From NCBI GenBank assembly GCA_002494625.1, contig DACH01000001.1, positions 124,001 through 188,000 of the forward strand: a stretch of 64,000 nucleotides of DNA. Reading direction: 5' to 3'. The position numbers and the translations under genes were made by a program. Every line of letters begins with the position of its first letter. Position 1 is the stretch's first letter. Shown here one piece after another: positions 62,468 to 64,000 of this stretch. The notes under the pieces were generated by a model, which was not told where the DNA came from, made no database searches, and worked only from the letters and a program-made list of their open reading frames with translations. Source of the stretch: Archaeoglobus sp. UBA234. Its GTDB lineage: Archaea; Halobacteriota; Archaeoglobi; Archaeoglobales; Archaeoglobaceae.

Positions 62468-62603
62468 GTTCTGGAATGTGGATTACTTTTGATTGTTAGC
62501 TTCAGAGTGAAGGTGTTGAAAATATTTCTCCTCTACTTATAACTTTATCCTTACTCTGGCTATGTTTCCCTGAGCCATGGATTAGGAAAATATGTTTCCA
62601 GAA

Positions 62604-62616
62604 AGAATAATATATC
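62604..62616 (+). promoter_or_regulatory. TATA box of the FAH-family gene
   Basis: AGAATAATATATC, centred about 25 bases before the ATG at 62636; no Shine-Dalgarno is visible, so it is likely leaderless. Confidence 0.55.
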
Positions 62617-62635
62617 CTTTTCAATTCGTTCTTTT

Positions 62636-63382
62636 ATGGAAGCCTACGGGAGATTTCTTTACGCAGGAGAGATTCATGAGGGTTTCTTTGAGCTTCACGG
62701 AGACAGGAAAAATGGAATGGTGCTTTTTGATGGTCTTGAATTTCCTTCTCAGGCTGTGAAGTTTCTTCCTCCTGTAAAGCCAACAAAGCTGATATGTGTT
62801 GGAGTTAATTACAGAGACCATGCAGATGAATTTGGTAAAAGCGTCCCTGAGGAGCCTATCATCTTTATGAAGCCGGAATCGGCGGTAATCGGAGATGGTG
62901 ATGTGATTATCTTCCCACCCCAATCCGAAAGGGTTGATTACGAAGGGGAGCTTGCGGTCGTAATTTCGAAAAAGTGCAAAAATGTTTCTAAGGATGATGC
63001 CCCTGATTTTATTCTCGGTTATACTTGCTTCAACGATGTCACAGCGAGAGATCTGCAGTTCAAAGATGGACAGTGGACAAGGGGTAAATCCTTCGACACT
63101 TTCGCACCTCTTGGTCCATACATCGTGCAATCAGTAAATCCTCTCGATCTGATGATCAGAACATACCTCAACAGAAAAGTCGTTCAGGCTTCAAGAACAT
63201 CCAACATGGTATTTGACTCCTTCACGCTTTTGGAGTTCATTTCATCAATCATGACTCTGAAAAAAGGTGATGTCATAGCAACCGGAACCCCATCCGGGGT
63301 TGGAGCCTTAAAGCCAGGAGATGTTGTTGAGGTAGAAATCGAGGGTATAGGCGTCCTTAGTAATTTTGTAGCGAAGATTTAA
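62636..63382 (+). CDS. Fumarylacetoacetate hydrolase (FAH) family protein
   Basis: 248 residues. Signatures: LICVGVNYRDHADEFG (about 58-73), IIFMKPESAVIGDGD, VDYEGELAVVISKKC with the metal acids, and CFNDVTARDLQFKDGQWTRG. Members hydrolyse or decarboxylate 2,4-dioxo acids or isomerise ring-cleavage products; the exact reaction is not set by these motifs. It is divergent from the hem operon. Confidence 0.88.
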   Translation: MEAYGRFLYAGEIHEGFFELHGDRKNGMVLFDGLEFPSQAVKFLPPVKPTKLICVGVNYRDHADEFGKSVPEEPIIFMKPESAVIGDGDVIIFPPQSERVDYEGELAVVISKKCKNVSKDDAPDFILGYTCFNDVTARDLQFKDGQWTRGKSFDTFAPLGPYIVQSVNPLDLMIRTYLNRKVVQASRTSNMVFDSFTLLEFISSIMTLKKGDVIATGTPSGVGALKPGDVVEVEIEGIGVLSNFVAKI

Positions 63383-63408
63383 TTTCATTGAGTTCCACTG
63401 AGATTTAG

Positions 63409-63426
63409 ATAAATATTTAAAATCGG
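63409..63426 (+). promoter_or_regulatory. Probable promoter of valS
   Basis: ATAAATATTTAAAATCGG is the AT-rich box nearest to valS; transcription would begin about 63445, leaving a leader of about 90 bases that contains a short ATG-initiated frame from 63459. Confidence 0.4.
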
Positions 63427-63532
63427 CTACCACCTCAAATTTTAATACATTTCATCAGATGTCAGTTGCATACTTTGATGTGATAGGTGAAAATAATGGG
63501 AAAATCATTGAAAGGATAAAAAAGGTGAAACC

Positions 63533-64000
63533 ATGTCAGATAATAAAGTTATCATTGAACTGGATAAAGAGTACAGAGTGCATGAGGTCGAAAGAAAATG
63601 GGCTGAGGAATGGGACTCAAAGAAGGGAGAAGACTCAATATACTACTTTGACTGGAATTCCAAAAAGCCTCACTACATCATAGACACTCCTCCTCCCTAC
63701 CCCACAGGCTCTTTTCACATAGGCAACACCCTGAACTGGTGCTATATAGACTTCATAGCCAGATATAAAAGAATGAAAGGCTACGAAGTTATGTTTCCCC
63801 AGGGATGGGATTGTCATGGTTTGCCTACTGAGGTTAAGGTTGAGGAGAAGCATGGGATAAGCAAGAACGATGTTCCAAGGGATGTTTTCAGAAGACTCTG
63901 TGTTGAATTCACAGAAGAGAATATAAAGAAGATGAAAGAGACTATGAAGAGACTTGGCTTTTCTGTTGACTGGAGTAAGGAATACATCACAATGTATCCT
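63533..64000 (+). CDS. valS: Valyl-tRNA synthetase, 5' part
   Basis: The first 156 codons of a class I synthetase run to the window end. After IELDKEYRVHEVERKWAEEW, there is the HIGH-type site PPPYPTGSFHIGNTLNW (HIGN) and GWDCHGLPTEVKVEEKHGI, the ValRS-type signature. The ATG at 63533 has AAAGGTGAAA just before it. The rest of the gene is outside the window. Confidence 0.93.
   Translation, partial: MSDNKVIIELDKEYRVHEVERKWAEEWDSKKGEDSIYYFDWNSKKPHYIIDTPPPYPTGSFHIGNTLNWCYIDFIARYKRMKGYEVMFPQGWDCHGLPTEVKVEEKHGISKNDVPRDVFRRLCVEFTEENIKKMKETMKRLGFSVDWSKEYITMYP

Noticed and set aside
1..64000. tRNA, rRNA, CRISPR arrays, insertion sequences, attachment sites
   Set aside because: I looked for clover-leaf GTTCGAATC-type motifs, regular repeats, transposase motifs and long terminal repeats and saw none; a tRNA or covariance scan would be more sensitive.

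Overview
The window is a gene-dense, moderately AT-rich chromosome segment of a hyperthermophilic euryarchaeon, most likely a member of the Archaeoglobales. The evidence is a group II thermosome, Nep1, TmcA, aEF1-beta, Nog1, a KEOPS Cgi121 subunit, a four-subunit pyruvate:ferredoxin oxidoreductase, an indolepyruvate:ferredoxin oxidoreductase, methanofuran biosynthesis genes (mfnE, mfnF), and many acyl-CoA catabolism genes without any methanogenesis gene in view. The NAD kinase next to an inositol/fructose-phosphatase also matches what I recall of Archaeoglobus fulgidus. Archaeal BRE/TATA boxes lie about 25 bases before several start codons (leaderless genes), while genes inside operons carry GGAGG or GGTG Shine-Dalgarno sites. 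The species cannot be fixed from the sequence alone. I saw no tRNA, rRNA, CRISPR array or insertion sequence, and no gene-free stretch longer than about 260 bases.

Layout. 1-8.9 kb: housekeeping (a flavodoxin-like gene with an apparent frameshift, a zinc-ribbon protein, serS, nep1-thiL, pyrH, nadK, IMPase/FBPase). 8.9-11.8 kb: pyruvate synthase operon porGDAB. 11.9-15.9 kb: rpiA, surE, a CrtI-like oxidoreductase and one unknown helical protein. 16-18.2 kb: a small apparent sensory module (Cache-HAMP receptor without output domain, a 67-residue helical protein, and a possible DUF2226-type protein). 18.3-34.7 kb: the accessory, catabolic part. It holds an acyl-CoA dehydrogenase, three DUF35 zinc-ribbon/OB proteins, three thiolase-family proteins (two of which lack canonical catalytic residues), a two-subunit CoA-transferase, a ferredoxin with a CxxC partner, two amidohydrolases, a 3-hydroxyacyl-CoA dehydrogenase/enoyl-CoA hydratase fusion, divergent iorB and iorA, and another enoyl-CoA hydratase.

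35-49.9 kb: thermosome and a Cro/CI-type regulator, an acetyltransferase, tmcA with an ASCH protein and a SPASM radical SAM protein, mtnA, cgi121 beside a degenerate RecA-like protein, hisI overlapping a PIN-ATPase-KH protein, a presenilin-like membrane protease convergent with nog1, and an HTH-CBS regulator. 50-56.6 kb: AI-2E-type permease, SpoU methyltransferase, two metallo-beta-lactamase proteins, aEF1-beta with a 53-residue zinc ribbon, mfnE-mfnF, and an AAA ATPase. 56.8-62.4 kb: YkgJ-type protein and a tightly overlapping tetrapyrrole operon hemA-hemB-hemL-hemC-cobA without a recognisable hemD. 62.6-64 kb: an FAH-family hydrolase and the 5' part of valS, which runs off the window.

Working together: por and ior feed reduced ferredoxin and acyl-CoA metabolism. 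The 18-35 kb block looks like a route that activates a carboxylic acid by CoA transfer, oxidises it by beta-oxidation and cleaves it with DUF35-linked thiolases; its substrate is not visible. The hem/cobA operon supplies precorrin-2 for siroheme, heme (by the siroheme route) or corrinoids. mfnE/F make the C1 carrier methanofuran, used in Archaeoglobales for oxidation of acetyl groups to CO2.
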